Part shown: positions 1 through 7,748 of the stretch, one piece after another
Numbering within the stretch: the first letter of the stretch is position 1
Layout: every line of letters begins with the position of its first letter
Origin: Thioalkalivibrio sp.
GTDB lineage: Bacteria > Pseudomonadota > Gammaproteobacteria > Ectothiorhodospirales > Ectothiorhodospiraceae
Length of the DNA: 9,882 bases
NCBI GenBank assembly: GCA_003555285.1
Contig: PWGH01000147.1
Location: 1-9,882 of the forward strand
Direction: 5' to 3'
The notes under the pieces: model-generated
Database searches by the model: none
Told to the model about the DNA's origin: nothing
The model's input: only the letters and a program-made list of their open reading frames with translations
Made by a program: the position numbers and the translations under genes

Positions 1-1
1 C

Positions 2-1765
2 TCGTTGATGGCCGTACTGCTGGCGGGTGCCGCGATCGCGGTGGCCACCCATCATTACGCGAATCGGCGGGCGGATGCGGCTGCGGTGATGCGTGCCCTG
101 GGCGCCAGCGGCCGCCGGGTCTTGCGGATTTATCTCCTGCGCATCCTGGTGATTGCGGGGGTAGCCAGCAGCATCGGCCTGGCGCTCGGCTTCGGCGCGC
201 AGTTCGGGCTCAGCGCCCTGCTCGGCGACTGGCTGGCGGCCGACCTGCCCGCGCCCGGCTGGCGCCCGGTGGTGGCCAGCCTCGGGGTGGGGCTGATCAC
301 CGCCGCCGGCTTCGCCCTGCCGGCCCTGCTGCGCATCGGCCAGGTCCCGCCGCTGCGCGTGTTGCAACGCAATCTCTGGCTGCCCCCGGTGTCGGTGGCG
401 CTGTCCGCGGGGCTTGCGCTGCTGAGTCTGGGCGGCCTGCTGTACTGGCAGGCGGCCGACCCGGTGCTCGCGCTGTGGGTGCTGATCGGCACCGGCCTTG
501 CACTGGCGATTCTCGGTGCCTTGGGCCTGTTGCTGATCGTGCTGGTGCGTCCGCTGCGCGATCGCGGCGGCATGGCGTTGCGCTTTGGTCTGGCCAACCT
601 GTCCCGACGCGGTGGGCTGAGCGCGATTCAAATGGTGGCCTTCAGCCTCGGCATCCTGGCCCTGCTGCTGCTGGCCATCGTGCGCGTGGACCTGGTTTCC
701 GCTTGGGAGCAGAACATCCCGGCACAGGCCCCGAATCTGTTCCTGATCAATATCCAGCCCGATCAGCAGGAAGTCCTGGCCGACCGGATCGAGGCCTCCG
801 GGCTGCCGCGCCCGGAACTCGAGCCGATGCTCCGCGGGCGGCTGGTGGCGATCAACGGGCAACCGGTCTCCCCCGCCGATTTCGAGGACGACCGCGCACG
901 GCGCCTGCTGGAACGCGCCTTCAACTTGTCCTACGCCCAGACCCTGCCCAGCCACAACTCGCTCACTGCCGGGGCCTGGTTCGCGGACGCGGCGACCACC
1001 GGGCCCGGAGTCGAACGGGACGAACGGGAACAACGGGACGAAGCGAAAGAACGGGGCGAATGGTCGGTGGAAAGTGGCCTGATGGAACGCTTCAACCTGG
1101 CGCTCGGCGACACCCTGAGCTTCAGCATCGCGGGTTCTCCGGTCGAGGGCCGGATCACCAGCATTCGCGAGGTGGACTGGGACAGCTTCAGGGTCAACTT
1201 CTTCGTGATCGGCTCGCCCGCCCTGCTGGCCGACGAACCCCAGACCTTCATCACCAGCCTCTATCTGCCCCCCGAACAGGAGGCCGAGAAGAACCGCTGG
1301 CTGCGCGAATTCCCGGCGGTAACGGCGATCGATGTCGGCGCACTGCTGACCCAGGTCCGCGCGGTGATCGCCCAGGCCACCCGCGCGGTGGAGTACGTGT
1401 TCCTGTTCACGCTGTTCGCGGGTTTGACGGTGCTCTACGCGGCAGTGCAGGCCACGCGCGAGACGCGCCGGCGCGAGACCGCATTGCTGCGCACCCTGGG
1501 TGCGCGCCGCAGCCAGATCCGCAACGGCCTGCTGGCCGAATTCGGGACCCTCGGCCTGCTCTCCGGGCTGCTGGCTGCGGCCATTGCCAGTGCGGTCGGG
1601 GCCCTGCTCGCCACGCAGGTCTTCGGCTTCCCCTATACGGTCAATCCCTGGATTTTCGTGTTTGGCCTGGGCGGCGGCGCACTCGGCATCGGTTTCGCCG
1701 GCTGGCTGGGTACCCGGCGCGTGCTCGATCAGTCGCCCCTCAGCGTGCTGCGCGGACAGGAGTAG
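2..1765 (+). CDS. ybbP: YbbP-type ABC transporter permease (FtsX/MacB family), 5' end outside window
   Basis: This is the C-terminal 587 residues of an inner-membrane ABC permease; the reading frame is open at the left edge and ends in TAG at 1763-1765. The fragment starts in a membrane helix. A block of hydrophobic segments (fragment residues about 1-20, 40-75, 90-110, 130-185) is followed by the FtsX-type motif R-x-G-L-A-N-L-S-R-R and another helix (about 205-230). A large periplasmic region (about 235-455) precedes three closing helices with a second FtsX-like block (RETALLRTLGARRSQI). The periplasmic stretch IREVDWDSFRVNFFVI resembles the YbbP branch, whose members are roughly 800-840 aa, so about 240 residues are missing. 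Family members pair with a YbbA/LolD-like ATPase, expected upstream and not visible here. The substrate is unknown, and extraction of lipid or hydrophobic molecules is only a family-level guess. An unusual Glu/Arg-rich insertion at fragment residues 338-353 comes from a 9-bp tandem repeat. Confidence 0.88.
   Translation, partial: SLMAVLLAGAAIAVATHHYANRRADAAAVMRALGASGRRVLRIYLLRILVIAGVASSIGLALGFGAQFGLSALLGDWLAADLPAPGWRPVVASLGVGLITAAGFALPALLRIGQVPPLRVLQRNLWLPPVSVALSAGLALLSLGGLLYWQAADPVLALWVLIGTGLALAILGALGLLLIVLVRPLRDRGGMALRFGLANLSRRGGLSAIQMVAFSLGILALLLLAIVRVDLVSAWEQNIPAQAPNLFLINIQPDQQEVLADRIEASGLPRPELEPMLRGRLVAINGQPVSPADFEDDRARRLLERAFNLSYAQTLPSHNSLTAGAWFADAATTGPGVERDEREQRDEAKERGEWSVESGLMERFNLALGDTLSFSIAGSPVEGRITSIREVDWDSFRVNFFVIGSPALLADEPQTFITSLYLPPEQEAEKNRWLREFPAVTAIDVGALLTQVRAVIAQATRAVEYVFLFTLFAGLTVLYAAVQATRETRRRETALLRTLGARRSQIRNGLLAEFGTLGLLSGLLAAAIASAVGALLATQVFGFPYTVNPWIFVFGLGGGALGIGFAGWLGTRRVLDQSPLSVLRGQE
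1013..1057 (+). repeat. 9-bp tandem repeat, five units, in frame inside the permease gene
   Basis: Five consecutive 9-bp units read GAACGGGAC, GAACGGGAA, CAACGGGAC, GAAGCGAAA and GAACGGGGC. Because the unit is a multiple of three, it adds whole triplets to the protein: ERD-ERE-QRD-EAK-ERG. The block is purine-rich on the coding strand and forms a charged insertion in the periplasmic domain. Unit 4 is the most diverged. Confidence 0.8.
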
Positions 1766-1796
1766 TGCGTCATCGTGCTTTCCTGCACCGCGTGGC

Positions 1797-1802
1797 TATA
1801 CT
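1797..1802 (+). promoter_or_regulatory. Candidate sigma-70 -10 element for relA
   Basis: TATACT matches the -10 consensus at 5 of 6 positions and sits in the 82-bp gap between the permease stop and relA. A start site seven bases downstream would fall near 1809. No convincing -35 is visible about 17 bp upstream, so the element is weak or needs an activator. A transcript from here would leave about 39 nt before the relA start at 1848. Confidence 0.4.
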
Positions 1803-1833
1803 GCACCGATGCGTCATTCCTTACTGACTGATC

Positions 1834-1838
1834 AGGAG
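1834..1838 (+). promoter_or_regulatory. Ribosome binding site that favours the inner relA start
   Basis: AGGAG lies 9 nt before ATG 1848. The upstream in-frame ATG at 1809 has no Shine-Dalgarno sequence. Codons between 1809 and 1847 also use A/T at the third position more often than the codons that follow. Both facts favour 1848. Confidence 0.5.
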
Positions 1839-1847
1839 CTGCAGGGC

Positions 1848-3962
1848 ATGACGCCCGAGGCCCTGGCCCGACACTTCTCGGGCTCCGACGAGCCCGACCC
1901 GAAGCTCGCTGCGGCCGTTCATTATGCCTTGGACGCGGTGGACGACTGCGGGCTGCAAACCGATCCGCTGGACGTGGCCGAAATCCTCCGGCGGTTGAAC
2001 GTCGATCGGCAGACCCTGATCGCCGCGCTGCTGATTCCGGCGGTGTTCGCGCACCGACTGACGCATCAGGAAATGACCCGGGAGTTCGGCGAGGTGATCA
2101 CCCGGCTCACCGAGAACGTCAGCGAACTGGTGCGCCGGCGCTTCGAGAGCCCGACCGGCCGTCCGGAACAGGCCGAACGCCTGCGCCGCATGCTGCTGGC
2201 AATGGTCGACGACGTGCGCGCGGTGCTGATCAAGCTCGCGTTCCGCCTGCAGAACCTGCGTCTGGCGGCAAAACGGGCGGAACCCGATGCCCCGTTACTG
2301 GCCGAGGAAACGCTGGAGATCCTGGCGCCGCTGGCCAACCGCCTGGGCATCGGGACGCTGAAATGGGAGATGGAGGATCTGTCGCTGCGCATCCTTCACC
2401 CCGAGGCCTATCGGGCGATCGCCAACGGCCTCGATGCCAATCGCCGAATCCGCGAGGAGTACATCAACGCCTTCAGCCACGAACTCGAGGTGGCGCTGGA
2501 CGGCGATGGGGTCGGGGCTCGGGTCTTCGGGCGTCCGAAACACATCTACAGCATCTGGCGCAAGATGCAGAAGAAGCAGCTCGCCCTGGAGGAGCTCACC
2601 GACCTGCGCGCGACCCGGGTGATCGTCGACGAACTGTCCACCTGCTACACCGCGCTGGGGATCGTGCACAACCGCTGGCCGCATCTGCCGAGCGAGTTCG
2701 ACGACTACATCGCGAACCCCAAGGACAACGGCTACCAGTCCCTGCACACCGCAGTGATCGGCCCCCAAGGCAAGGTCGTGGAGGTGCAGATCCGCACTCG
2801 GACGATGGACGAATTCGCCGAACTCGGGGTCGCCGCGCACTGGTTGTACAAGGAAGGCGGTCGCGAGGACAAGGCCCTGAACCGGGCCATCGCCTCGCTG
2901 CGCCAATTGCTGGAATCGGGCGACGATGCCCAGGAACTGCTGGAGGAATTCCAGAGCGAGGTATTGCACCAGCGGGTCTTCGTGCTGACCCCAGCCGGCG
3001 AGGTGCTGGACCTGCCGGCCGGCGCCACCCCGCTCGATTTCGCCTATTCGGTGCACACCGAGGTCGGTCATCGCTGCCGCGGCGCAAAGGTCGATGGTCG
3101 CATCGTGCCGCTGGTGTACAAGCTGCGCTCGGGCCAGCGGGTCGAGATCCTGACCACCCGCCACGGTGGCCCGAGCCGCGACTGGCTGAACCCGAACCTG
3201 GGGTATCTGCACACCACCCGTGCCCGCAACAAGGCGCGCAGCTGGTTTCGCCAGCAGAACCAGGAGGAGCATCTGGCCAACGGCCGGAGCCTGTTGGACC
3301 GGGAATGCCAGCGCCTGGGCGTGCACCGGGTCGACCAGGACGCCTTGGCCACCCGGCTGGGCTACCGGCGCCCGGAGGACATGCTGGTCGCACTCGGTGC
3401 CGGCGACCTGACCACCGCCCAGATCGCAAACAAGTTGCAGGGGGACACCGCGCCGGCACCGCCGCCGATGCGCCGGCGACAGGTCCACGATGGCGCGCCC
3501 GCCGGGGGCGGCGACATCCAGATCCGCGGCGTCGGTGGCCTGCTGACCAACCTTGCGCATTGCTGCAACCCGGTGCCGGGGGATGCGATCATCGGCTTCA
3601 TCACCCGCGGCAAGGGGGTTTCGGTGCACCGACGCGACTGCGTGAACATTCTGCACCTGCCCGAGGACAAGCAAGCGCGCCTGATCGCGGTCAGCTGGGG
3701 TGAAGAGGCCCCGACCCAGACCGTGGATCTGCTGGTCGATGCCCAGGATCGGCCGGGACTCCTGCGCGACATCAGCACCGTGTTTACCCAGGCCGGCGTG
3801 AACCTGCTCGCGGTGCAGACCCGCACGCACCCGGTGGACCGCACGGTGCTGATGGAACTGAGCGCCGAGGTCGAGAGCCTGAGTCAGTTAAGCAGCCTGT
3901 TCGACCGCGTTCAGTCGCTGCCCAACATCTACAGCATCAAACGCCGCTCCAGCGTCGCCTAG
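1848..3962 (+). CDS. relA: RelA, ribosome-dependent (p)ppGpp synthetase
   Basis: This cytoplasmic stringent-response enzyme transfers pyrophosphate from ATP to GTP or GDP when uncharged tRNA enters the ribosome. Numbered from 1848 (704 aa): an inactive hydrolase-like domain comes first, with LLIPAVFAH at 61-69 where hydrolases carry the His-Asp motif. The synthetase domain follows (about 217-337), with GRPKHIYSIWRKM at 228-240 and EFDD at 283-286. EXDD is the signature of single-function RelA; bifunctional SpoT/Rel enzymes have RXKD. TGS (about 377-437), a zinc-finger/CC region with H571-C572-C573, and a C-terminal ACT domain (about 625-699) complete a full-length RelA (E. coli 744 aa). The start is uncertain: ATG 1809 would add 13 residues but lacks a ribosome site. 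The gene follows the permease by 82 bp with its own candidate promoter and converges on frdB. A separate SpoT hydrolase should exist elsewhere in the genome. Confidence 0.95.
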   Translation: MTPEALARHFSGSDEPDPKLAAAVHYALDAVDDCGLQTDPLDVAEILRRLNVDRQTLIAALLIPAVFAHRLTHQEMTREFGEVITRLTENVSELVRRRFESPTGRPEQAERLRRMLLAMVDDVRAVLIKLAFRLQNLRLAAKRAEPDAPLLAEETLEILAPLANRLGIGTLKWEMEDLSLRILHPEAYRAIANGLDANRRIREEYINAFSHELEVALDGDGVGARVFGRPKHIYSIWRKMQKKQLALEELTDLRATRVIVDELSTCYTALGIVHNRWPHLPSEFDDYIANPKDNGYQSLHTAVIGPQGKVVEVQIRTRTMDEFAELGVAAHWLYKEGGREDKALNRAIASLRQLLESGDDAQELLEEFQSEVLHQRVFVLTPAGEVLDLPAGATPLDFAYSVHTEVGHRCRGAKVDGRIVPLVYKLRSGQRVEILTTRHGGPSRDWLNPNLGYLHTTRARNKARSWFRQQNQEEHLANGRSLLDRECQRLGVHRVDQDALATRLGYRRPEDMLVALGAGDLTTAQIANKLQGDTAPAPPPMRRRQVHDGAPAGGGDIQIRGVGGLLTNLAHCCNPVPGDAIIGFITRGKGVSVHRRDCVNILHLPEDKQARLIAVSWGEEAPTQTVDLLVDAQDRPGLLRDISTVFTQAGVNLLAVQTRTHPVDRTVLMELSAEVESLSQLSSLFDRVQSLPNIYSIKRRSSVA

Positions 3963-3964
3963 GG

Positions 3965-4016
3965 CGCTGAGCCCACCAACCCGGAACCGGGCTGCCGTGG
4001 CTGCGGCGACTCAGCG
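3965..4016. terminator. Nested inverted repeats between convergent relA and frdB
   Basis: The 48-bp gap between the two convergent stop codons is flanked by a perfect 7-bp inverted repeat, CGCTGAG (3965-3971) and CTCAGCG (4010-4016). The second arm covers the frdB stop. Inside lie AGCCC/GGGCT (3970-3974 with 3989-3993) and GCCG/CGGC (3994-3997 with 4004-4007), so a branched fold is possible. There is no T-run on either strand, so it is not a classical intrinsic terminator. A structure that stalls polymerase or protects 3' ends from both sides is the simplest reading. Confidence 0.35.
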
Positions 4017-4790
4017 GCCGGGGAACAGGGCTGCGCGCAGCATCTTGCGGCGCATGTAGGCGATCTGGGTCTGCAGGTCCAGGTCCTTCGGGCAGACGTC
4101 CTGACACCCGAGCAGCGACATGCAACCGAAGACGCCATCGTCGTCCCCAATCAGATCGTAGTAGTCGGCGTCAGTGCGCTGATCGCGCGGATCCAGGCGC
4201 AGCCGGGCGACCCGGTTCAGCCCCACGGCACCGACGAAGTCCTCACGCATCCGCGCGGTGCCGCAGGCGGCCAGGCAGCAACCGCATTCGATGCAGCGCT
4301 CGAGTTCGTAGATCTGTTCGGCGAGCTCCGGCTCCATGCGCGCCTCGAGCCGTTGCAGGTCGACCGTGCCCTCGGTATGGATCCAGGCCTCGAGGCGCTC
4401 GCTCATCGCGCGCATCCATTTGCCGGTGTTCACCGACAAATCGCCGATCAGCTCGAAGAAGGGTAATGGCGCCAGCGTGATCCGTGCGCCCAGTGCGCTG
4501 GTCAGGGTTCGGCAGGCGAGCCCGGGGCGGCCGTTAATCAGCATTGCGCAACTGCCGCAGATGCCGGCGCGGCAGACGAAGTCGAACTGCAGCGAGGGAT
4601 CCTGGTGTTCACGGATGTCGTTCAGCGCCACGAACAGCGTCATGCTCGGCGCCTCCTCCACCTCGAAGGTCTGCAGCTGCGGTCGGCTGTCGGGGTCCTG
4701 CGGGTTGTAGCGCAGGATGTTGATCTGCAGACGCCGCACGTCGCCGCTAGCACCGTTCCCGGCGTTCGGGACGCCGTTTCCTGAATTCAT
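4011..4790 (-). CDS. frdB: Fumarate reductase/succinate dehydrogenase iron-sulfur subunit (FrdB, Wolinella type)
   Basis: This subunit carries electrons between the membrane quinone site (FrdC) and the flavin (FrdA) on the cytoplasmic side. Counting from the GTG at 4793, the [2Fe-2S] ligands are C74, C79, C82 and C94. The [4Fe-4S] ligands are C167, C170, C173 and C234, and the [3Fe-4S] ligands are C177, C224 and C230. The spacing matches the known Wolinella succinogenes protein throughout, offset by 16. Long identical stretches such as DFVCRAGICGSC and CGTxxMREDFVGA place it in that branch rather than with mitochondrial-type SdhB. ATG 4790 shares one base with the frdA stop (TGATG), and GTG 4793 is an alternative start; a GGAG lies 8 nt before the ATG. 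The first 20 or so residues (Gly/Asn-rich, [13 protein letters not shown]) are an extra tail compared with Wolinella. It is the last gene of the frdCAB operon. Confidence 0.95.
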   Translation of the reverse strand: MNSGNGVPNAGNGASGDVRRLQINILRYNPQDPDSRPQLQTFEVEEAPSMTLFVALNDIREHQDPSLQFDFVCRAGICGSCAMLINGRPGLACRTLTSALGARITLAPLPFFELIGDLSVNTGKWMRAMSERLEAWIHTEGTVDLQRLEARMEPELAEQIYELERCIECGCCLAACGTARMREDFVGAVGLNRVARLRLDPRDQRTDADYYDLIGDDDGVFGCMSLLGCQDVCPKDLDLQTQIAYMRRKMLRAALFPGR

Positions 4791-6766
4791 CACGACTTCT
4801 CCGTCAGGCGTTCGTTGCGGCCCCGGTAGATTTCCGGCAGCAGCTCGTCATAGGCCATCAACGCCGCCTGCCGGGCGAAACGATCGACCGTGGGCCGGTC
4901 GGTTAGAATCTGCTCGACCTCGGCCAGCCGCGCCGGCGTCTCGGGATGATCGATGTGGTTGCGCAGCCCGTAGCCGCGAAAGCCCGGCGGCAACTCCATC
5001 GCCTGCACGTCGAGGGCCTCGTAGCCGATGGTCGGCAATTCGCCCGCGGGATCCTCCCAGGTCGCCAGCGTGCGCTTGAGCCAGTCCCGGTCGTTGCGTT
5101 GCGGAAAGTCCTCGCGAAAGTGGGCGCCCCGGCTCTCGGTGCGCAACAGCGCCCCCTGGGCGACGCACAGCGCGATCTTCAGCATCTTTTGCACGCGATA
5201 CGCCGCAATCAACTCCGGATTCGGACCCGGCGCGCGGCTGCGCACGCTGATGTTCCGGCTGCGCCGCAAGAGCCCCTGCAATTCGGCCACCGCGGCCTCG
5301 AGTTCCTCGCCGGTGCGGAAGATCCCGACCTTGTCCATCATCACCGCCTCCATCCGGTTGCGCAGATCGCTGGCGCGCTCACCCCCCGTGCCGTCGAGCA
5401 GCGCCTGCAAATGGGCCTGTTCCCGGTCCAGGAAGGCGCCGACCACGCCGGTACCGATGGCGACGTCGGGCTCGGATTCACAGAAATCGGCGATGAACTC
5501 GGACACGATCATGCCGGCGACCACGGTCTCGGCCACCGAGTTGCCGCCCAGGCGGTTGAAGCCGTGCAGGTCCCAGCAGGCCGATTCGCCGCAGGCGAAC
5601 AGGCCCTTCAGCGTCGGACTCTGGCCGGTATGGTCGGTGCGGATCCCGCCCATCGAGTAGTGCTGGGTCGGGCGCACCGGAATCCATTCGTTCACCGGGT
5701 CGATGCCCAAAAAGTACTCGCAGATGTCCTTGACCTCGCGCAGGTTCTTCTCGATGTGCGCACGCCCGAGGCCGGTGATGTCCAGCCACAGGTGCTCGCC
5801 GTAGCGCGACGCCACGCCCTTGCCCTTGCGCATGTGCTCGGTCATCCGCCGCGACACCACATCGCGCGACGCCAGTTCCTTCTTCTCGGGCTCGTAGTCG
5901 GGCATGAAGCGGTGGCCGTCCTTGTCCCGCAGCACGCCGCCATCGCCGCGGCAGCCCTCGGTGGTCAGGATGCCGGCGGTGATGATTGCGGTGGGATGGA
6001 ATTGCACCGCCTCCATGTTGCCCAGGGTCGCCACCCCGGTTTCCAGCGCCAGCGCGATGCCGGTACCCTCGCAGATGATCGCGTTGGTCGAGACCTTGTA
6101 GAGGCGTCCGTAGCCGCCGGTGGCGATCGTGGTGGCCTTCGCCACATAGGCGGTCAATGCCCCGGTGATCAGGTCCCGGACTACCGCGCCGTGGCAACGG
6201 CCGTTCTCGTGAATCAGGGCCAGGGCCTCCTGGCGTTCCAGCACCGGGATGTCGTGGGCGATGGTCTGATCCCCGAGCGCATAGAGCATCGTGTGCCCGG
6301 TGCCGTCGGAGGTGTAGCAGGTGCGCCACTTCTTGGTCCCGCCGAAGTCGCGCGCGGTGATCAGCCCGTGTGCTGCGTCGTCCTCGGTGATGGTGATCTT
6401 CTGGGCGTTCACCACCGCCTCGCGGCTGCCGCGGGCGACGCGGCTCCAGGGCACGCCCCAGGCGGCCAGTTCGCGGATCGCCTTCGGCGCGGTGTTCACG
6501 AACATGCGCGCCACCCGCTGGTCCGCACCCCAGTCGCTGCCGCGCACCGTGTCCTGAAAATGGATGTCCTCGTTGTCCCCCGCGCCCATCGCATTGCTGC
6601 CCAGGCTCGCCTGCATGCCCCCCTGTGCGGCCACCGAATGCGAGCGCTTGGCCGGCACCAGGCTGAGCACGAGCACGTCGAGCCCGCGCTGGCGCACGCC
6701 GATCGCGGTGCGCAGACCGGCCAGGCCGCCGCCGATCACCAATACATCCGTATACACGATCTTCAT
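4790..6766 (-). CDS. frdA: Fumarate reductase/succinate dehydrogenase flavoprotein subunit (FrdA)
   Basis: This catalytic subunit of 658 aa interconverts fumarate and succinate using covalently bound FAD. The N-terminal dinucleotide fold reads IGGGLAGLR (11-19). His43 in [11 protein letters not shown] is the covalent flavin ligand. The residues assigned to the dicarboxylate site and catalysis in the Wolinella enzyme are all present: F141, Q255, H257, R301, H369 and R405 (404 in Wolinella, owing to one extra residue here). Long blocks such as [20 protein letters not shown] are shared with that enzyme. The ATG overlaps the frdC stop by 4 nt (ATGA), and a strong GGAGG lies 7 nt before it inside frdC, so translation is probably coupled. 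Sequence cannot settle direction in vivo; the membrane partner and promoter argue for use under low oxygen. No targeting signal is visible, consistent with a cytoplasmic-facing complex rather than a periplasmic one. Confidence 0.96.
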   Translation of the reverse strand: MKIVYTDVLVIGGGLAGLRTAIGVRQRGLDVLVLSLVPAKRSHSVAAQGGMQASLGSNAMGAGDNEDIHFQDTVRGSDWGADQRVARMFVNTAPKAIRELAAWGVPWSRVARGSREAVVNAQKITITEDDAAHGLITARDFGGTKKWRTCYTSDGTGHTMLYALGDQTIAHDIPVLERQEALALIHENGRCHGAVVRDLITGALTAYVAKATTIATGGYGRLYKVSTNAIICEGTGIALALETGVATLGNMEAVQFHPTAIITAGILTTEGCRGDGGVLRDKDGHRFMPDYEPEKKELASRDVVSRRMTEHMRKGKGVASRYGEHLWLDITGLGRAHIEKNLREVKDICEYFLGIDPVNEWIPVRPTQHYSMGGIRTDHTGQSPTLKGLFACGESACWDLHGFNRLGGNSVAETVVAGMIVSEFIADFCESEPDVAIGTGVVGAFLDREQAHLQALLDGTGGERASDLRNRMEAVMMDKVGIFRTGEELEAAVAELQGLLRRSRNISVRSRAPGPNPELIAAYRVQKMLKIALCVAQGALLRTESRGAHFREDFPQRNDRDWLKRTLATWEDPAGELPTIGYEALDVQAMELPPGFRGYGLRNHIDHPETPARLAEVEQILTDRPTVDRFARQAALMAYDELLPEIYRGRNERLTEKS

Positions 6767-7560
6767 CGGGCGGCCTCCGGCGAATCGACTCGAGCGGGAG
6801 CCTGCTGCTCCCAGGTGGGTACATAGCGTTCGCCGGGGCGGTCCTGGTATTCGAGGCCGATCCGGATATAGGTCGCCAACGAGGCCAGGCCGAGCAGCAG
6901 GAAGAACACGATGAAGCCGCGCATCAACCACTTCAGCCGCCGACGTCCCAGCACCGGATCGCGCGCCGGCAACCAGCCCCATTTCACGCCCAGCCGATAC
7001 AGGCCCACTGCGGCATGGAGCACCGAGGTCACGAGCAGCAGCACGTAGAGCGGCCACATCCATTCGCCGACCACCCGCGCCGACGAAGCCAGCGGACCGA
7101 TGTTGGCCGGCTGGGAAATCATCGTGTACAGGTGCACCGACACCAGAAAGAACAGCGCAAAGCCGGTGTAGACCTGCACCCACCACAGGCTGGTGTCCTC
7201 GTGATGCAGTACCCTCTGATGGTCCCGGAACACCCGGTACTGGCGGTAGGTGCCGGGGATCTTGCGCACCGCCAACACCGCATGCAGGACCACGATGGCC
7301 AGCATGAACAGCGAAAACAACGTGATGATGATCGGGTAGGGGGTGCCGAAGAAATAGTAGCCTTCGAAGAACAGCGTCACCCGGTACATTGCGTCCTTGC
7401 CGAGCAGAATCGACGCCTCTGCGAACAGGTGCACCCACAGGAACAGCGCCAGGAACAGCCCCGAGGCGCTCTGCAGGCCGTCCAGTCGAGCCGGCCAGGC
7501 ACGGCCGTCGCGGCGCCCGGTCAGCGCGGCACCCACGATCAGTTCATTCGTCTTGCTCAT
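6763..7560 (-). CDS. frdC: Two-haem cytochrome b subunit of fumarate reductase/succinate dehydrogenase (FrdC)
   Basis: This 265-aa membrane anchor holds two b haems and the quinone site. Five hydrophobic helices lie at about 28-50, 75-97, 123-147, 166-190 and 208-232. The four haem ligands of Wolinella FrdC are present at identical numbers (H44, H93, H143, H182), as is Glu66, the residue linked to menaquinol oxidation there. TLWWxQxxTGFAxFFLxSVHLY and SEWMWPLY-like blocks confirm the family. Position 180, a glutamate in Wolinella needed for the transmembrane proton (E) pathway, is valine here (codon GTG on the minus strand, 7023-7021). ATG 7560 is chosen over an in-frame GTG at 7590 because GGTGA sits 6 nt upstream and the resulting length matches the family (256 in Wolinella). 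It is the first gene of frdCAB. Confidence 0.95.
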   Translation of the reverse strand: MSKTNELIVGAALTGRRDGRAWPARLDGLQSASGLFLALFLWVHLFAEASILLGKDAMYRVTLFFEGYYFFGTPYPIIITLFSLFMLAIVVLHAVLAVRKIPGTYRQYRVFRDHQRVLHHEDTSLWWVQVYTGFALFFLVSVHLYTMISQPANIGPLASSARVVGEWMWPLYVLLLVTSVLHAAVGLYRLGVKWGWLPARDPVLGRRRLKWLMRGFIVFFLLLGLASLATYIRIGLEYQDRPGERYVPTWEQQAPARVDSPEAAR

Positions 7561-7576
7561 CAGATTCACCCGGCAC

Positions 7577-7606
7577 TTGAAACCATCCACGGCTGAGGCG
7601 GTTCAA
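7577..7606 (-). promoter_or_regulatory. Hairpin in the frdC leader
   Basis: TTGAAACC (7577-7584) and GGTTCAA (7600-7606) on the plus strand form a stem with one bulged base and a 15-nt loop. The stem would sit in the frdC mRNA leader just upstream of the ribosome site. It may shape translation initiation, but a short stem like this can arise by chance. Confidence 0.25.
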
Positions 7607-7699
7607 GGAGACGCCGGTCCACTGTCCAGCCACAAAGCGGTCGTTCGACACCAGCCGCGTGTGTAGCCCGTGCGCGTGGCGGTCAGCGTCCCCTACCGC

Positions 7700-7748
7700 A
7701 GGGCCATACTAGGGGTCTGTGATCCCGTACTGCATTGATCCATATCAT
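7700..7748 (-). promoter_or_regulatory. Predicted FNR-activated promoter of frdCAB
   Basis: TTGATCCATATCAT at 7735-7748 matches the FNR/ANR palindrome TTGAT-N4-ATCAA at 9 of 10 defined bases. On the minus strand a -10-like TAGTAT lies at 7711-7706, which would start transcription near 7699-7700. The palindrome centre (7741.5) is then about 41-42 bp upstream of the start. That is the established position for class II activation by FNR/CRP-family proteins, where the site replaces the -35. Transcripts would carry a leader of about 140 nt. A fumarate reductase operon is a textbook target of oxygen-sensing FNR. The regulator itself is not in the window. Confidence 0.6.

Noticed and set aside
475..1827. 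Second plus-frame open stretch overlapping the permease
   Set aside because: Its Arg/Gly/Pro/Ala-rich translation is typical of an out-of-frame reading of GC-rich DNA. The permease frame has the membrane segments and FtsX motifs.
2295..3830. Minus-strand open frame of about 511 codons antisense to relA
   Set aside because: It lies entirely across relA, whose domains are intact. It has no family features and no independent start signals.
2066..3962. Reading the relA gene as a bifunctional SpoT/Rel
   Set aside because: The hydrolase His-Asp motif is missing (LLIPAVFAH) and the synthetase motif is EFDD rather than RXKD.
3980..3991. CCCGG-AA-CCGGG as a stand-alone terminator hairpin
   Set aside because: A 2-nt loop is sterically unfavourable and no T-run follows on either strand. 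It makes more sense within the larger branched structure.
4946..6826. Long plus-strand open frame of about 626 codons antisense to frdA
   Set aside because: It mirrors frdA, which has complete family motifs. The antisense translation is His/Val/Leu/Arg/Ala-rich with no recognisable domain, as expected for a GC-rich shadow frame.
7561..7590. GTG at 7590 as the frdC start
   Set aside because: It adds ten residues absent from the family and has no ribosome site, whereas ATG 7560 has GGTGA and places all haem ligands at the family numbering.
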